Shown: positions 1 to 8,250 of the stretch, one piece after another | Position numbering within the stretch: the stretch's first letter is position 1 | Layout: every line of letters begins with the position of its first letter | NCBI RefSeq assembly: GCF_900209925.1 | Contig: NZ_LT907978.1 | Span: forward strand, 1,857,219-1,921,218 | Source: Anaerobutyricum hallii | Lineage (GTDB): Bacteria > Bacillota > Clostridia > Lachnospirales > Lachnospiraceae | Reading direction: 5' to 3' | Length of the DNA stretch: 64,000 nucleotides | Program-made: the position numbers and the translations under genes | Notes under the pieces: generated by a model | Database searches by the model: none | What the model saw: the letters and a program-made list of their open reading frames with translations, nothing else | What the model was told of the DNA's origin: nothing

Positions 1-16
1 AGTATATGATATAAAT

Positions 17-47
17 ATCATACAACCTAAAGTTAGCTTTAGGTCAA
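17..47 (-). promoter_or_regulatory. MerR-type promoter with 19-bp spacer, firing leftward
   Basis: On the minus strand there is a -35 TTGACC (42..47) and a -10 TATGAT (17..22) separated by exactly 19 bp. The spacer holds most of a dyad, CCTAAAG-TTAG-CTTTAGG (26..43). An over-long 19-bp spacer with a central dyad is the classic architecture of promoters activated by MerR-family proteins. The promoter points out of the window, so the controlled gene is not visible. The merR-type gene at 73 is the obvious regulator. Confidence 0.7.
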
Positions 48-72
48 GCATAATTTTGAAAGAAGGTTTTTT

Positions 73-510
73 ATGTATACAATCGGTCAGGTCTCTGCAA
101 TATTTGGTCTTCCTGTTTCTACCTTAAGGTATTATGACAAGGAGGGCTTTTTCCCTAATCTGAAACGCAAGGGAAATATCCGTTATTTCAGCGATAATGA
201 ATTGGAAGCGCTTCGTATCATTGAATGTCTGAAGAAATCGGGTCTTGAGATCAAAAATATAAAGCAATTTTTTATCTGGGTATCTGAAGGCAGCTCCAGC
301 TATGAAAAAAGGAAAGAATTATTTGAATCCAGAAAATCAGCTGTTGAAACTGAAATCCAGGAACTTCAAAAAACTCTCTCCCTCTTAAAATTCAAGTGCT
401 GGTATTATGAAACAGCAATGAAAGATGGTAACGAAGATGCTATAAATGCCATGTTACCTGACAAGCTTCCAGAAAATATACAAAAACTATATAACAAAGG
501 ACATGAATGA
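73..510 (+). CDS. MerR family transcriptional regulator
   Basis: The 145-residue protein begins with a MerR winged helix-turn-helix (residues 1-40, YTIGQVSAIFGLP then STLRYYDKEG), followed by the second helical motif (FSDNELEALRIIECLKKSG) and a dimerising coiled coil at about residues 78-110. MerR proteins bind a dyad inside an over-long promoter spacer and untwist it when the effector binds. There is no cluster of C-terminal cysteines suggesting a metal sensor, so the effector is probably a small molecule or redox signal (inference). The ATG follows a GAAGG ribosome site. The MerR-type promoter at 17..47 lies just upstream and points the other way, which suggests control of a divergent gene beyond the window edge. 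Confidence 0.9.
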   Translation: MYTIGQVSAIFGLPVSTLRYYDKEGFFPNLKRKGNIRYFSDNELEALRIIECLKKSGLEIKNIKQFFIWVSEGSSSYEKRKELFESRKSAVETEIQELQKTLSLLKFKCWYYETAMKDGNEDAINAMLPDKLPENIQKLYNKGHE

Positions 511-530
511 TTTTTGTTTTCTTCATCAAA

Positions 531-653
531 TACATAATTTAACATGAAAGTAAATAAGCATTTGAAACAACATACAACAACTTGAATGTCAATTCTTCAG
601 AATTTAATTTCCCGGAAAGTCATATCCTTCTGGTACATACCACGTTGCCAACT
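531..653. repeat. Diverged 123-bp repeat, copy A (partner at 8128)
   Basis: This stretch aligns with 8128..8250 (shared words include TACATAATTT, TTGAATGTCAAT and CCCGGAAAGTCATATCCTTCT). In both places it abuts the same side of a palindromic element. Read on the minus strand, both copies can encode a similar tail, LATW-V-EGYDFPGN plus stop, with two residue changes. That may be the relic of a gene end carried with the palindrome. No complete gene is present here. Confidence 0.6.
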
Positions 654-806
654 GTAGATTTAGAATAGCCAGAAAAAAGAAAAAATAATACATCCCAGAT
701 GCGGCTTCGGAGCGTGTTTAAGATGCGGATGAGCATCTTAAACACAGCGACTACAGAGCAGATGGGATGTATTATTTTTTCTTTTTTCGTCTATTACCAA
801 ATCTAC
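654..806. repeat. Long palindromic element, family P1, copy 1
   Basis: Nearly the whole 153 bp folds on itself. The outer ends are GTAGATTT and AAATCTAC, then A-rich/T-rich arms, an outer stem TAATACATCCCA/TGGGATGTATTA, a conserved internal-loop core, and an inner stem GTGTTTAAGATGC/GCATCTTAAACAC. Related copies lie at 7779, 8251 and 60037. It sits between the convergent ends of the MerR gene and cysK, and its T-rich flanks would let it act as a bidirectional terminator. The outer stem differs from the other copies by paired changes. Confidence 0.85.
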
Positions 807-816
807 AAATCAGTAT

Positions 817-1746
817 CTATTGGAATAATGGTGTTGAGTAATATCTATCGCCGTTATCTGGAAGGAGTACTACGATAGTCTTTCCTTCATTCTCCGGACG
901 TTTTGCAACTTCTACGGCTGCATATAACGCCGCTCCTGAGGAAATACCTGTAATAATACCTTCTGCTTTGGCAAGTTCTTTCCCGTATTCAAATGCTTTT
1001 TCATTCTCTACAGGGAAAACTTCATCATAAATCTTTGTATTTAATACATCTGGAACGAATCCTGCACCGATTCCCTGAATCTTATGTGCGCCGCCATGTC
1101 CCTGTGATAATACAGGAGATGTTGCTGGCTCGATTGCGATGACTTTCACATCTGGATTCTGTTCTTTTAAGTATTCTCCGATACCAGTTACTGTTCCGCC
1201 AGTACCAACACCAGCTAAGAAGATGTCTACCTTACCCTCTGTGTCATTCCAGATTTCTGGTCCAGTGGTTGCCTTATGTGTCGCAGGATTCGCCGGATTT
1301 ACAAACTGTCCAGGAATAAAGCTTCCAGGAATCTCTTTGGAAAGCTCCTCTGCTTTTGCGATTGCTCCTGACATTCCCTTTTCGCCTGGAGTCAGAACAA
1401 TCTCTGCACCGTAGGCTTTTAAAATATTTCTTCTTTCTACACTCATAGTTTCCGGCATAGTAAAGATAGCTTTGTAACCTTTTGCCGCTGCGATTGCTGC
1501 TAAACCAATTCCTGTGTTACCAGAAGTAGGTTCAATAATTGTGGCACCTTCTTTTAAGAGCCCCTTCTTTTCTGCATCTTCAATCATTCCGTTTGCAATA
1601 CGGTCTTTTACACTTCCTGCTGGATTAAAATATTCAAGTTTTAATAATAATGTTGCTTTTAATCCTAACTTTTTCTCTAAATTTACTGCCTCAACTAAAG
1701 GTGTATTTCCAATTAATTCCTGAATTCCTTTATAAACCTTTGCCAT
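817..1746 (-). CDS. cysK: Cysteine synthase (O-acetylserine sulfhydrylase)
   Basis: The 309-residue PLP enzyme makes L-cysteine from O-acetylserine and sulfide in the cytoplasm. The PLP lysine is K47 in AGSVKDRI, the substrate loop TSGNTG is at residues 74-79, and the phosphate-binding GTGGT is at 181-185. Length matches CysK of other bacteria, including the C-terminal [12 protein letters not shown] block. It starts 15 bp after the metY stop and is therefore the second gene of a leader-metY-cysK operon. Cystathionine beta-synthase is the main alternative, but the length and the match to CysK throughout favour CysK. The P1 palindrome at 654..806 probably ends the transcript. Confidence 0.95.
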   Translation of the reverse strand: MAKVYKGIQELIGNTPLVEAVNLEKKLGLKATLLLKLEYFNPAGSVKDRIANGMIEDAEKKGLLKEGATIIEPTSGNTGIGLAAIAAAKGYKAIFTMPETMSVERRNILKAYGAEIVLTPGEKGMSGAIAKAEELSKEIPGSFIPGQFVNPANPATHKATTGPEIWNDTEGKVDIFLAGVGTGGTVTGIGEYLKEQNPDVKVIAIEPATSPVLSQGHGGAHKIQGIGAGFVPDVLNTKIYDEVFPVENEKAFEYGKELAKAEGIITGISSGAALYAAVEVAKRPENEGKTIVVLLPDNGDRYYSTPLFQ

Positions 1747-1761
1747 GATAAGCGCCCCCTA

Positions 1762-3072
1762 TTATTCTGCTACAGCTTTGAAAGCTTCATCTAAGTCTTC
1801 AATGATATCATCAATATGTTCTGTTCCGATAGATAAACGGATTGTATTTGGTTTAATTCCCTGATCTGCCTGCTCCTGCTCATTAAGTTCTGCATGTGTT
1901 GTAGATGCCGGATGGATTACCAAAGATTTTACATCAGCTACGTTAGCAAGTAAAGAGAATAATTCCAGATTATCAATGAACTTTCTTGCTGTCACATCAT
2001 CACCTTTAATTTCAAATGTGAAAATAGATCCAGCGCCATTCGGGAAGTATTTCTTATATAATCTCTGCTGTTCAGGATCTTCAGATACAGAAGGATGATT
2101 AATCTTCTCCACTAATGGCTGATTCTTTAAGTACTCTACAACTTTAAGAGCATTCTCTACATGACGTTCTACACGTAAAGAAAGTGTTTCTAAGCCCTGT
2201 AAGAAAACAAATGCATGAATTGGAGAAAGTGTTGCTCCGGTATCTCTTAAAAGAATCGCACGAATTCTTGTAACAAATGCGGCAGGTCCTGCTGCATCTA
2301 CGAAGCTGATTCCATGATAGCTTGGGTTTGGTTCAGTAAGCTGTGGAAACTTACCAGATGCTTTCCAATCAAACTTACCACCATCTACGATAACACCACC
2401 AATACTTGTTCCATGTCCGCCAATAAACTTAGTTGCGGAATGAATAACGATGTCTGCTCCATGTTCTAATGGTCTTAAAAGATAAGGTGTTCCGAATGTA
2501 TTATCAATTAATAACGGAATGTTATGTTTGTGAGCAATCTCTGCTACTGCTTCAATATCTGTTACCTCAGAGTTTGGATTTCCAAGTGCTTCTATATATA
2601 ACGCCTTTGTATTTTCTTTAATTGCTGCTTCAAATTCTTCTGGTTTTAAAGGATCAACGAAAGTTGTCTCTACGCCGTAGTCTACTAATGTGTGAGCAAG
2701 TAAATTATATGTACCGCCATAAATATTTTTAGCTGCTACAATGTGGTCACCTGCTAAAGCTACATTCTGAATAGCATATGTTACTGCTGCTGCTCCGGAA
2801 GCTGTTGCTAATGCTGCAACACCACCTTCAAGGGCTGCAACCCTCTGCTCGAAAATATCTACTGTAGGATTTGTTAATCTTCCGTAAATATTACCTGCAT
2901 CTTTTAAACCAAAACGATCTGCTGCATGCTGTGAATTATGGAATACGAAAGAAGATGTCTGGTAAATAGGTACTGCTCTTGCATCTGTTACAGGATCTGC
3001 ACTTTCCTGTCCAACGTGTAACTGTAATGTTTCAAATTTAAAATCTCTATCCTTATATGTTTTCTTTGCCAT
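1762..3072 (-). CDS. metY: O-acetylhomoserine aminocarboxypropyltransferase (sulfhydrylase)
   Basis: The 436-residue PLP enzyme of the Cys/Met metabolism family converts O-acetylhomoserine and sulfide to homocysteine. The PLP lysine is K215 in HSATKFIGGHG, and the motifs IYGRLTNPT, ALATASGAAA and NTFGTPYL are present. An ATG five codons upstream exists, but the GGAGG ribosome site overlaps it and lies 8 bp before the ATG of MAKKTYK, so the start is set there. It is first in the operon with cysK. A promoter at 3255..3283 and a Cys-rich leader peptide (3126..3209) lie upstream, suggesting control by supply of sulfur amino acids. No SAM riboswitch or T-box is visible in the short leader. Confidence 0.94.
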   Translation of the reverse strand: MAKKTYKDRDFKFETLQLHVGQESADPVTDARAVPIYQTSSFVFHNSQHAADRFGLKDAGNIYGRLTNPTVDIFEQRVAALEGGVAALATASGAAAVTYAIQNVALAGDHIVAAKNIYGGTYNLLAHTLVDYGVETTFVDPLKPEEFEAAIKENTKALYIEALGNPNSEVTDIEAVAEIAHKHNIPLLIDNTFGTPYLLRPLEHGADIVIHSATKFIGGHGTSIGGVIVDGGKFDWKASGKFPQLTEPNPSYHGISFVDAAGPAAFVTRIRAILLRDTGATLSPIHAFVFLQGLETLSLRVERHVENALKVVEYLKNQPLVEKINHPSVSEDPEQQRLYKKYFPNGAGSIFTFEIKGDDVTARKFIDNLELFSLLANVADVKSLVIHPASTTHAELNEQEQADQGIKPNTIRLSIGTEHIDDIIEDLDEAFKAVAE

Positions 3073-3125
3073 TTTCTTATCCTCCATATTATGTACTCTT
3101 TATATTTTAATCTTTAAATTTCTAA

Positions 3126-3209
3126 TTAAATATTCTCTCTACAACAGCAGCACATACACATTCGATCATCCTTATGTATGAATTTTCTCTTTGAATTTAC
3201 TAAATTCAT
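3126..3209 (-). CDS. Cys/Met-rich leader peptide upstream of metY-cysK
   Basis: A 27-codon open frame starts at an ATG six bases after a good AGAGGTGG ribosome site and ends MCMCCCCRENI, that is five Cys codons and two Met codons within seven. It lies inside the transcript made from the promoter at 3255..3283 and ends 53 bp before metY. The sequence across the first Cys codons (3150..3156) can pair with 3090..3096, next to the metY ribosome site at 3081..3085. A ribosome stalled on Cys codons could open that helix. No intrinsic terminator is visible, so translation-level or Rho-dependent control is more likely than classical attenuation. A longer in-frame start exists (to 3344), but it crosses the promoter and has no ribosome site. 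Confidence 0.75.
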   Translation of the reverse strand: MNLVNSKRKFIHKDDRMCMCCCCRENI

Positions 3210-3254
3210 GTCTGCCACCTCTCTTTGTTTTGTGTTTCTTTGTTTCATGGGCTT

Positions 3255-3283
3255 ATCATACCAGAAGTATCCTACTATGTCAA
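3255..3283 (-). promoter_or_regulatory. Sigma-A promoter of the metY-cysK operon
   Basis: On the minus strand a consensus -35 TTGACA (3278..3283) and -10 TATGAT (3255..3260) are separated by 17 bp. Transcription would start near 3248, giving a leader of about 175 nt that contains the Cys-rich peptide frame. Confidence 0.8.
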
Positions 3284-3374
3284 TAGGAAATATATGATTT
3301 TTATTTTTTTCTTTTTTATCCCATGATTTTCCTGTAAAATACAAAAGTCATCACGAACAGCTTGTAATATTCTT

Positions 3375-4349
3375 CTAATCTTCTTCCTGGTAATAAAAAT
3401 TCCCGCGGATACCTTTTGAACCAAAGTAATTAATGAATGCTTCCGGATCTTCCTTTTTAATATCCATAACTAACACCCTCGTCGCATCCGAATTCACTAC
3501 ACTGTAAAGCATTGCTTTTTCTTCATTTTTATAACATCCAACACCCTTAAATAAAGTTGCATCATGATTCGTCTTTTTCAAGATAATATTATAAACTTCA
3601 TCCGGCTTCTTCGTAATAATAAACAAAGTATCTTTATCATATCGTTTATACATCATATTAATCATCTGTGTAGATGCATACTGGAAAATAATAGAGTACA
3701 ATGCCACATTCATACCATAAATACATCCCGCAATAAGAAGAACTGCAACATTTCCCATAAAAATATAGTTCCAGACACTAATTCCTTTTTTCTTGGAGAT
3801 TATCATACTGATAAAATCCGTTCCACCACTTGTCGCATGACTATTTAAAATAAGAGCAATTAATGTTCCATTAATAATCCCACCAAAAATAGAAATCAAC
3901 AATAAATCATCCGTAACAAAATGAGAAGGAATCGCATCGACTGCGATACTGGTCACAAAAATGCAGAGAACCGAACGAAGTGTATACTTTTTACCAACTA
4001 CCCGGTAACATATCGTTGCCGGAACTGCATTAAGAAGTATACTGAATAATGAATATGGCACACTGATATGCAAAAATGTTCTGCAAATATGCTGCAGAAG
4101 CAAGGAGATTCCTGTCGCACCTCCCGGCAGCAGATTTCCCGCATTTACAAAAACATTTACATTCACCGCATATAAAATCGAAGCCACAATAACAATCAGC
4201 GAATCTTTTATGTCCCTTCGAATTTCCAGCTTATGATATAATTCCTCTCCCATCTTCTGTTTATCAAGAATCTCTGAATCAGGAACCAGTTCCTCTTTGA
4301 GTTCTTTTTTTAAATCTTCTCTCAATTCTTTTATTGGTACTTTCTTCAT
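3375..4349 (-). CDS. YitT family membrane protein (YitT + DUF2179)
   Basis: The 324-residue protein has a charged cytoplasmic start (about 40 residues), a bundle of hydrophobic helices from about residue 45 to 215 with the family block NAGNLLPGGATGISLLLQ, and a soluble C-terminal DUF2179 domain (DTLFIITKKPDEVYNIILK through the end). Members are polytopic inner-membrane proteins of uncertain function. The start was moved ten codons in, to the ATG preceded by GGAGG and a 6-bp spacer. It is a single gene, not obviously in an operon. Confidence 0.88.
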   Translation of the reverse strand: MKKVPIKELREDLKKELKEELVPDSEILDKQKMGEELYHKLEIRRDIKDSLIVIVASILYAVNVNVFVNAGNLLPGGATGISLLLQHICRTFLHISVPYSLFSILLNAVPATICYRVVGKKYTLRSVLCIFVTSIAVDAIPSHFVTDDLLLISIFGGIINGTLIALILNSHATSGGTDFISMIISKKKGISVWNYIFMGNVAVLLIAGCIYGMNVALYSIIFQYASTQMINMMYKRYDKDTLFIITKKPDEVYNIILKKTNHDATLFKGVGCYKNEEKAMLYSVVNSDATRVLVMDIKKEDPEAFINYFGSKGIRGNFYYQEED

Positions 4350-4436
4350 ATAAATCCTCCAATCAAATGTATATTCCATTTATCGAATCTCATTATAATA
4401 CAGAATCTATATCTTTGATACCTCTATATATAATTT

Positions 4437-5789
4437 TTATTTTAAGTTCACCAAATACGCTTCTTTCTCATTCGTAAGCAATAATTTTCTTTCCTTTTTT
4501 GCAACATACATCTCTAATGTCCCCCGAATTTCTTCCGGTATGTCCAATTCTCTATAAGCATCCTCCTGCAAATTATAAAGATAATACACATCATCGGAAT
4601 CTGTTCCTAATAAAACATAATCTCCATTAATCTGCATTATATGAATATCTTCTGCCTTTTTTAAAAGAATCTCCTTCTTTTGTTTTGTTATAAGATTCTC
4701 TATTTCTAACTGTTTTTTCTTCGTATCACACTGATAAGTCCAGCAGCCTTTAATATCACCATGTTCAGGATATACTTTCACTTTTCCTGTTTGAAGGTCA
4801 ATATAATTCAGGCGATAGAATTCGGTATTATTTTTGGTAAATGCATCTCCAACAGCGGCAATATGGTCACTATTAATGAAATCATATTCATTAGAAAGTG
4901 CATAGCCTGAAAGTCCTTCTACTTTTCTTTCCGTTTCGTTTTCTGTGTTAAAGACAGTCCAATATGATTTACTGTGATTGATTAAGATATATTTTCCATC
5001 TGGAGACATGCTCATATTCATTCCGTCCCCAGGTTTTGCGACCTGTCTACATTCTCCACTTTTTAGATTTACGCAAAGAATTTGTTCATTTCCTTTGGCA
5101 TTTTCTACGGAAAGGTAAACTTCTCCCTGCTTATTTATCTGATCAAATACCTGCACTAGATTTTCGCTGTAATTATAGCCGAAAATCTCCTGACCGATGA
5201 TGGAATATTGGAAAAAGAATGTATTTCTCTTATAACTGCCCGAAAAGGATTGCATTGGCAATTTGCTAAGTTTACCATCTTTAATGCTATAGACTTTCTC
5301 TACGATTTCATCGGAGTTTGCATCCGTTTTACTTTCATAAATAAAACTTTCATTCGTTCCCACAATCTGTAGATTATCTTTCATTGGCACTTTTTCAATT
5401 TGTGAAATGGAGTCTTGCCCTTCATCTGCTTTGTTATTTCTTCGGCGAACTCTTCCTGTTTCTTCCTCATTACTTCTGCCATTTTTTCCTTTCTGATTAT
5501 CAGAAGAACTTTTTATCTGAAATGTCTGCTCAATCCAATCACGAAAAACAGTAGAAACTCTAGCCGCTGTCTGTACTCCAATGCTCAGCACTATAACACA
5601 GATGACAATTGCTGCTGCAACTCTTATACCAGACAGCTCTCTCATATCTTTTTCTGGGCTTTCCGAAGAATTTACAAAGAAAAATCTCCGAATTATTGAT
5701 GGTTTTCTTTTTTGAATATCTTCTGCCGCTTCCCTAATAAAGCAATCCTCACAGGCATCAAGCGCACGAAACAGTTCTTTTTTATCCAT
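4437..5789 (-). CDS. Membrane protein, probable anti-sigma factor, paralogue B
   Basis: The 450-residue protein has a short cytoplasmic N-terminal region (MDKKELFRALDACEDCFI), one membrane segment at about residues 52-72 (IRVAAAIVICVIVLSIGVQ) and a large extracytoplasmic domain rich in strand-like repeats resembling a WD/TolB-type propeller. It is homologous over its whole length to the gene at 6357. Its ATG overlaps the stop of the ECF sigma gene by one base, so the two are translationally coupled. One-TM proteins coupled to ECF sigma genes are usually anti-sigma factors, and the short N-terminal part would hold the sigma. That role is inferred from context; no ZAS zinc motif is visible. Confidence 0.7.
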   Translation of the reverse strand: MDKKELFRALDACEDCFIREAAEDIQKRKPSIIRRFFFVNSSESPEKDMRELSGIRVAAAIVICVIVLSIGVQTAARVSTVFRDWIEQTFQIKSSSDNQKGKNGRSNEEETGRVRRRNNKADEGQDSISQIEKVPMKDNLQIVGTNESFIYESKTDANSDEIVEKVYSIKDGKLSKLPMQSFSGSYKRNTFFFQYSIIGQEIFGYNYSENLVQVFDQINKQGEVYLSVENAKGNEQILCVNLKSGECRQVAKPGDGMNMSMSPDGKYILINHSKSYWTVFNTENETERKVEGLSGYALSNEYDFINSDHIAAVGDAFTKNNTEFYRLNYIDLQTGKVKVYPEHGDIKGCWTYQCDTKKKQLEIENLITKQKKEILLKKAEDIHIMQINGDYVLLGTDSDDVYYLYNLQEDAYRELDIPEEIRGTLEMYVAKKERKLLLTNEKEAYLVNLK

Positions 5790-6346
5790 CAGATCAACTC
5801 CTTTTCCTGCAAATATTGCTGCAATTTTTCACGAAGTCTGGCAAGTCGCATGGATGCTGTTTTTTCTGTGATTCCATAATCTTTTGCAATTCCTTTTACC
5901 GGCTGTAAAAACCAGTATCTGCGTAAAAATAAGATTCTTTTTTTCTCCGGAAGTTCAGAAAGAAATGTATTAATTGCTGTTCTTAATTCTTCAAATTCTA
6001 CACTGTCAGATGCTTCTGTCCCATCACTCACACATTCTGCCAGCTCATCAAGAGACGTTTCATACGCACTGTTTCGCTTTTTGGCATGATTAAATTCATA
6101 TTTTTTTAGGGAAAGATTTTTTATAATTCGGCATATGTATGCCTTAAACGGATTCGGTTCTTTCGGAGGAATCTTATTCCAGAGTGTAAGATATGTATCG
6201 TTCACACACTCCTCACTGTCCCTTGTATCATTTAAAATATTGATGGAAATCGAATGACACAGCTTTCCATACTTTACATCAGTCTGCTCAATCGCATTTT
6301 CAGAACGCTTAAAATATAAAGCAATAATTTCTTTATCTGTCATCAT
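5789..6346 (-). CDS. ECF-family RNA polymerase sigma factor
   Basis: The 185-residue protein has the two-domain layout of ECF sigma factors. Region 2 is at about residues 18-85 (including NDTRDSEECVNDTYLTLWNK for -10 recognition) and region 4 at about 125-175 (LPEKKRILFLRRYWF then GITEKTASMRLARLREKL for -35 recognition). The start was placed at the ATGATG that follows GGAGTGAAA, 10 bp after the stop of the upstream gene. It lies between two paralogous one-TM proteins in one operon, which are likely its regulators. Targets cannot be told from this window. Confidence 0.9.
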   Translation of the reverse strand: MMTDKEIIALYFKRSENAIEQTDVKYGKLCHSISINILNDTRDSEECVNDTYLTLWNKIPPKEPNPFKAYICRIIKNLSLKKYEFNHAKKRNSAYETSLDELAECVSDGTEASDSVEFEELRTAINTFLSELPEKKRILFLRRYWFLQPVKGIAKDYGITEKTASMRLARLREKLQQYLQEKELI

Positions 6347-6356
6347 TTTCACTCCT

Positions 6357-7670
6357 TTACTTCTCAAGATTTACCAGATATACTTCTTTTTCATTTGTAA
6401 ATAACAACGCATTTTCCTTTTGTGAAAAATACACCTGTAGCGTATACCTTAGTTCTTCCGGTGGATTTAATTTCACTGCTGTTTTTCTTTTTATATTGCA
6501 AAGATAGGCAGGCAAATCTTCCTCATTCCATATAAGAAAATAATCTTTATAAATGGATATGGAATAAGATGGATTTGTCTCTATATTTTTTATCAGAAAT
6601 TCTTCACCTGTAACTATATTCTGAAATAATGCTGTTTTCTTTTTTACACTATAATCGCAATTCCATTCTGGAGTCACATTTCCATATTCGGTATATTCTT
6701 TCGTTTTTCCTGTAGAAATATCTGTGTAATATAAAGTTTCATAATCTCCTTCATTATTTACCTTGCCACCTACTGCAATGTGCGTAGTATCTATAAAGTT
6801 CGATGTATCAATTTCCAAATTTTTATTCTCTAGCTTTTCCAGGTTCTTTTCTTCCTTCGTCTGTAAATCAAAAGAAGTCCACTTTCTCTTTACACTTCCA
6901 TCCGACTGGATGAGATTATATTGCACCAACGCATATCTGCCATTCGGTGCCATCACAAAGTCAATTACTGTCTTTAAAGCCAGCTCACTTTGTATTTCAC
7001 CGGTCTTTAAATTAATCGCAACCAGACGACTCCCTTTCTGGCTAGAATTTTGCGTATATTCTTTCGCAGAAGTCTCAAGAACTGCATAAACTGTATTTTG
7101 TTGTATCACTGGGAAAACTTTTTCTACCGCTCCATGCATGTTGTAGGCAAAAATCTCGTTATCAATCATTGAATATTCAAAAGAAATTTCTAAATGATTA
7201 TAATGTCCCTCAAATTTCTTCTTCAAAAGCTCCTTTTGTTTTTCCCCCTCAATCGAAAATACCTTCTCTACTTTTTCTTCTATTCCATCATAACTCGTCT
7301 CATAAAGAAATGTTTCATTCTGCCCTGTCATCTGCACATCATTTTTTAAGGAAATCTTAGAGTCACCCATATCTACTGTTTTACTATCTGGAACAATCTC
7401 CGTAACATCACTTTTCTGAAAAACATTTTCCATCCAATCACGAAAAAGCGTAGAAATATGTGCCGTTGTCTTTACTCCAACTCCCAGAACTACAATAAAA
7501 AGAACAATTGCCGCCGCAATACGAATGCCTGACAAATGCTGATTCTTATTAAAGAACAATCGTCGCAACCTCTTCTGCTTTTTTCGTCTACTTTCTATAT
7601 CCTGAATGACTTCCTTAATAAATACATCATCGCAGGCATCGATGGCATCAAATATTTTCCTGCTGTCCAT
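6357..7670 (-). CDS. Membrane protein, probable anti-sigma factor, paralogue A
   Basis: The 437-residue protein has the same plan as the gene at 4437: cytoplasmic head (MDSRKIFDAIDACDDVFIKE), one membrane segment at about residues 55-75 (IRIAAAIVLFIVVLGVGV), the shared block STLFRDWMENVFQ just outside the membrane, then a long extracytoplasmic domain. The C-termini of the two are also alike (LLFTNEKEVYLVNL). The start is at the ATG after AAAGGAGG, 13 codons inside the longest frame. It is first in the operon and is followed by the sigma gene after 10 bp. Two divergent copies around one sigma suggest two inputs to one output, or a duplication on the way to loss (inference). Confidence 0.7.
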   Translation of the reverse strand: MDSRKIFDAIDACDDVFIKEVIQDIESRRKKQKRLRRLFFNKNQHLSGIRIAAAIVLFIVVLGVGVKTTAHISTLFRDWMENVFQKSDVTEIVPDSKTVDMGDSKISLKNDVQMTGQNETFLYETSYDGIEEKVEKVFSIEGEKQKELLKKKFEGHYNHLEISFEYSMIDNEIFAYNMHGAVEKVFPVIQQNTVYAVLETSAKEYTQNSSQKGSRLVAINLKTGEIQSELALKTVIDFVMAPNGRYALVQYNLIQSDGSVKRKWTSFDLQTKEEKNLEKLENKNLEIDTSNFIDTTHIAVGGKVNNEGDYETLYYTDISTGKTKEYTEYGNVTPEWNCDYSVKKKTALFQNIVTGEEFLIKNIETNPSYSISIYKDYFLIWNEEDLPAYLCNIKRKTAVKLNPPEELRYTLQVYFSQKENALLFTNEKEVYLVNLEK

Positions 7671-7778
7671 AAAAACCTCCTTTCGCAAAGGTAATTTTCC
7701 AAACTTCATATCAACTTGGTACTTTCTATACTAACAAATACGATGTAAAAACAAAATACCACAAAAAAGTTTTGATTT

Positions 7779-7930
7779 GTAGATTCGGTGTAGACGAAAA
7801 AAGAAAAAACAATATATCCCATCTGCTCTGTAGTCGCGGTGTTTAAAATGCTCGTCCGCATCTTAAACACGCTCCCAAGCCTCATCTGGGATATATTGTT
7901 TTTTCTTTTTTCTGACCATTCCAAATCCAC
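7779..7930. repeat. Palindromic element, family P1, copy 2 (inverted)
   Basis: It has the same architecture as the copy at 654 but in the opposite orientation. The outer stem is CAATATATCCCA/TGGGATATATTG, the inner stem is GTGTTTAA with one mismatch, and the ends are GTAGATT and AAATCCAC. It lies upstream of the sigma operon, followed by about 200 bp (7931..8127) with nothing recognisable, then a second repeat block. The core shows GAGGCTTGGGAGC where copies 1 and 4 have GCGGCTTCGGAGC. Confidence 0.85.
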
Positions 7931-8127
7931 AATTGGTAAGAATAGGAATTCTCCAGAAAGTTGTAGCTTTCTATGGAATTAAATAGATATAAAATATGTT
8001 GTCTATCTTGAAATATTTCTCCTTCTTATGTGATTGATTGTCGATCACATTTAAGAACATCACTTTGCTAATAAAAATGATATACGTTTCCGGCAGGCTG
8101 GTTAATGGCTACCATATGATTATCATA

Positions 8128-8250
8128 TACATAATTTGACATAAAAGTCGATACACATTTGATACAACTTACAACAATTTGAATGTCAATCCTTTAAAAT
8201 TTAATTTCCCGGAAAGTCATATCCTTCTGCTACATTCCATGTTGCCAAAC
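8128..8250. repeat. Diverged 123-bp repeat, copy B (partner at 531)
   Basis: This is homologous to 531..653 and, like it, directly abuts a P1 palindrome (8251..8403). On the minus strand it can encode LATWNVAEGYDFPGN followed by a stop, matching copy A except for two residues. The frame is broken just upstream by stops and indels, so if this was a gene end it is dead. Confidence 0.6.

Noticed and set aside
3072-3250. SAM riboswitch or T-box before metY
   Set aside because: The leader is about 175 nt, has no T-box sequence or terminator and no SAM-I core.
3126-3344. 72-residue ORF reading through the metY promoter
   Set aside because: The upstream part overlaps the -35/-10 and has no ribosome site; only the 27-codon end is kept as the leader peptide.
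7706-7930. 74-residue open frame over P1 copy 2
   Set aside because: It is made of the palindrome and has an F/V-rich random composition.
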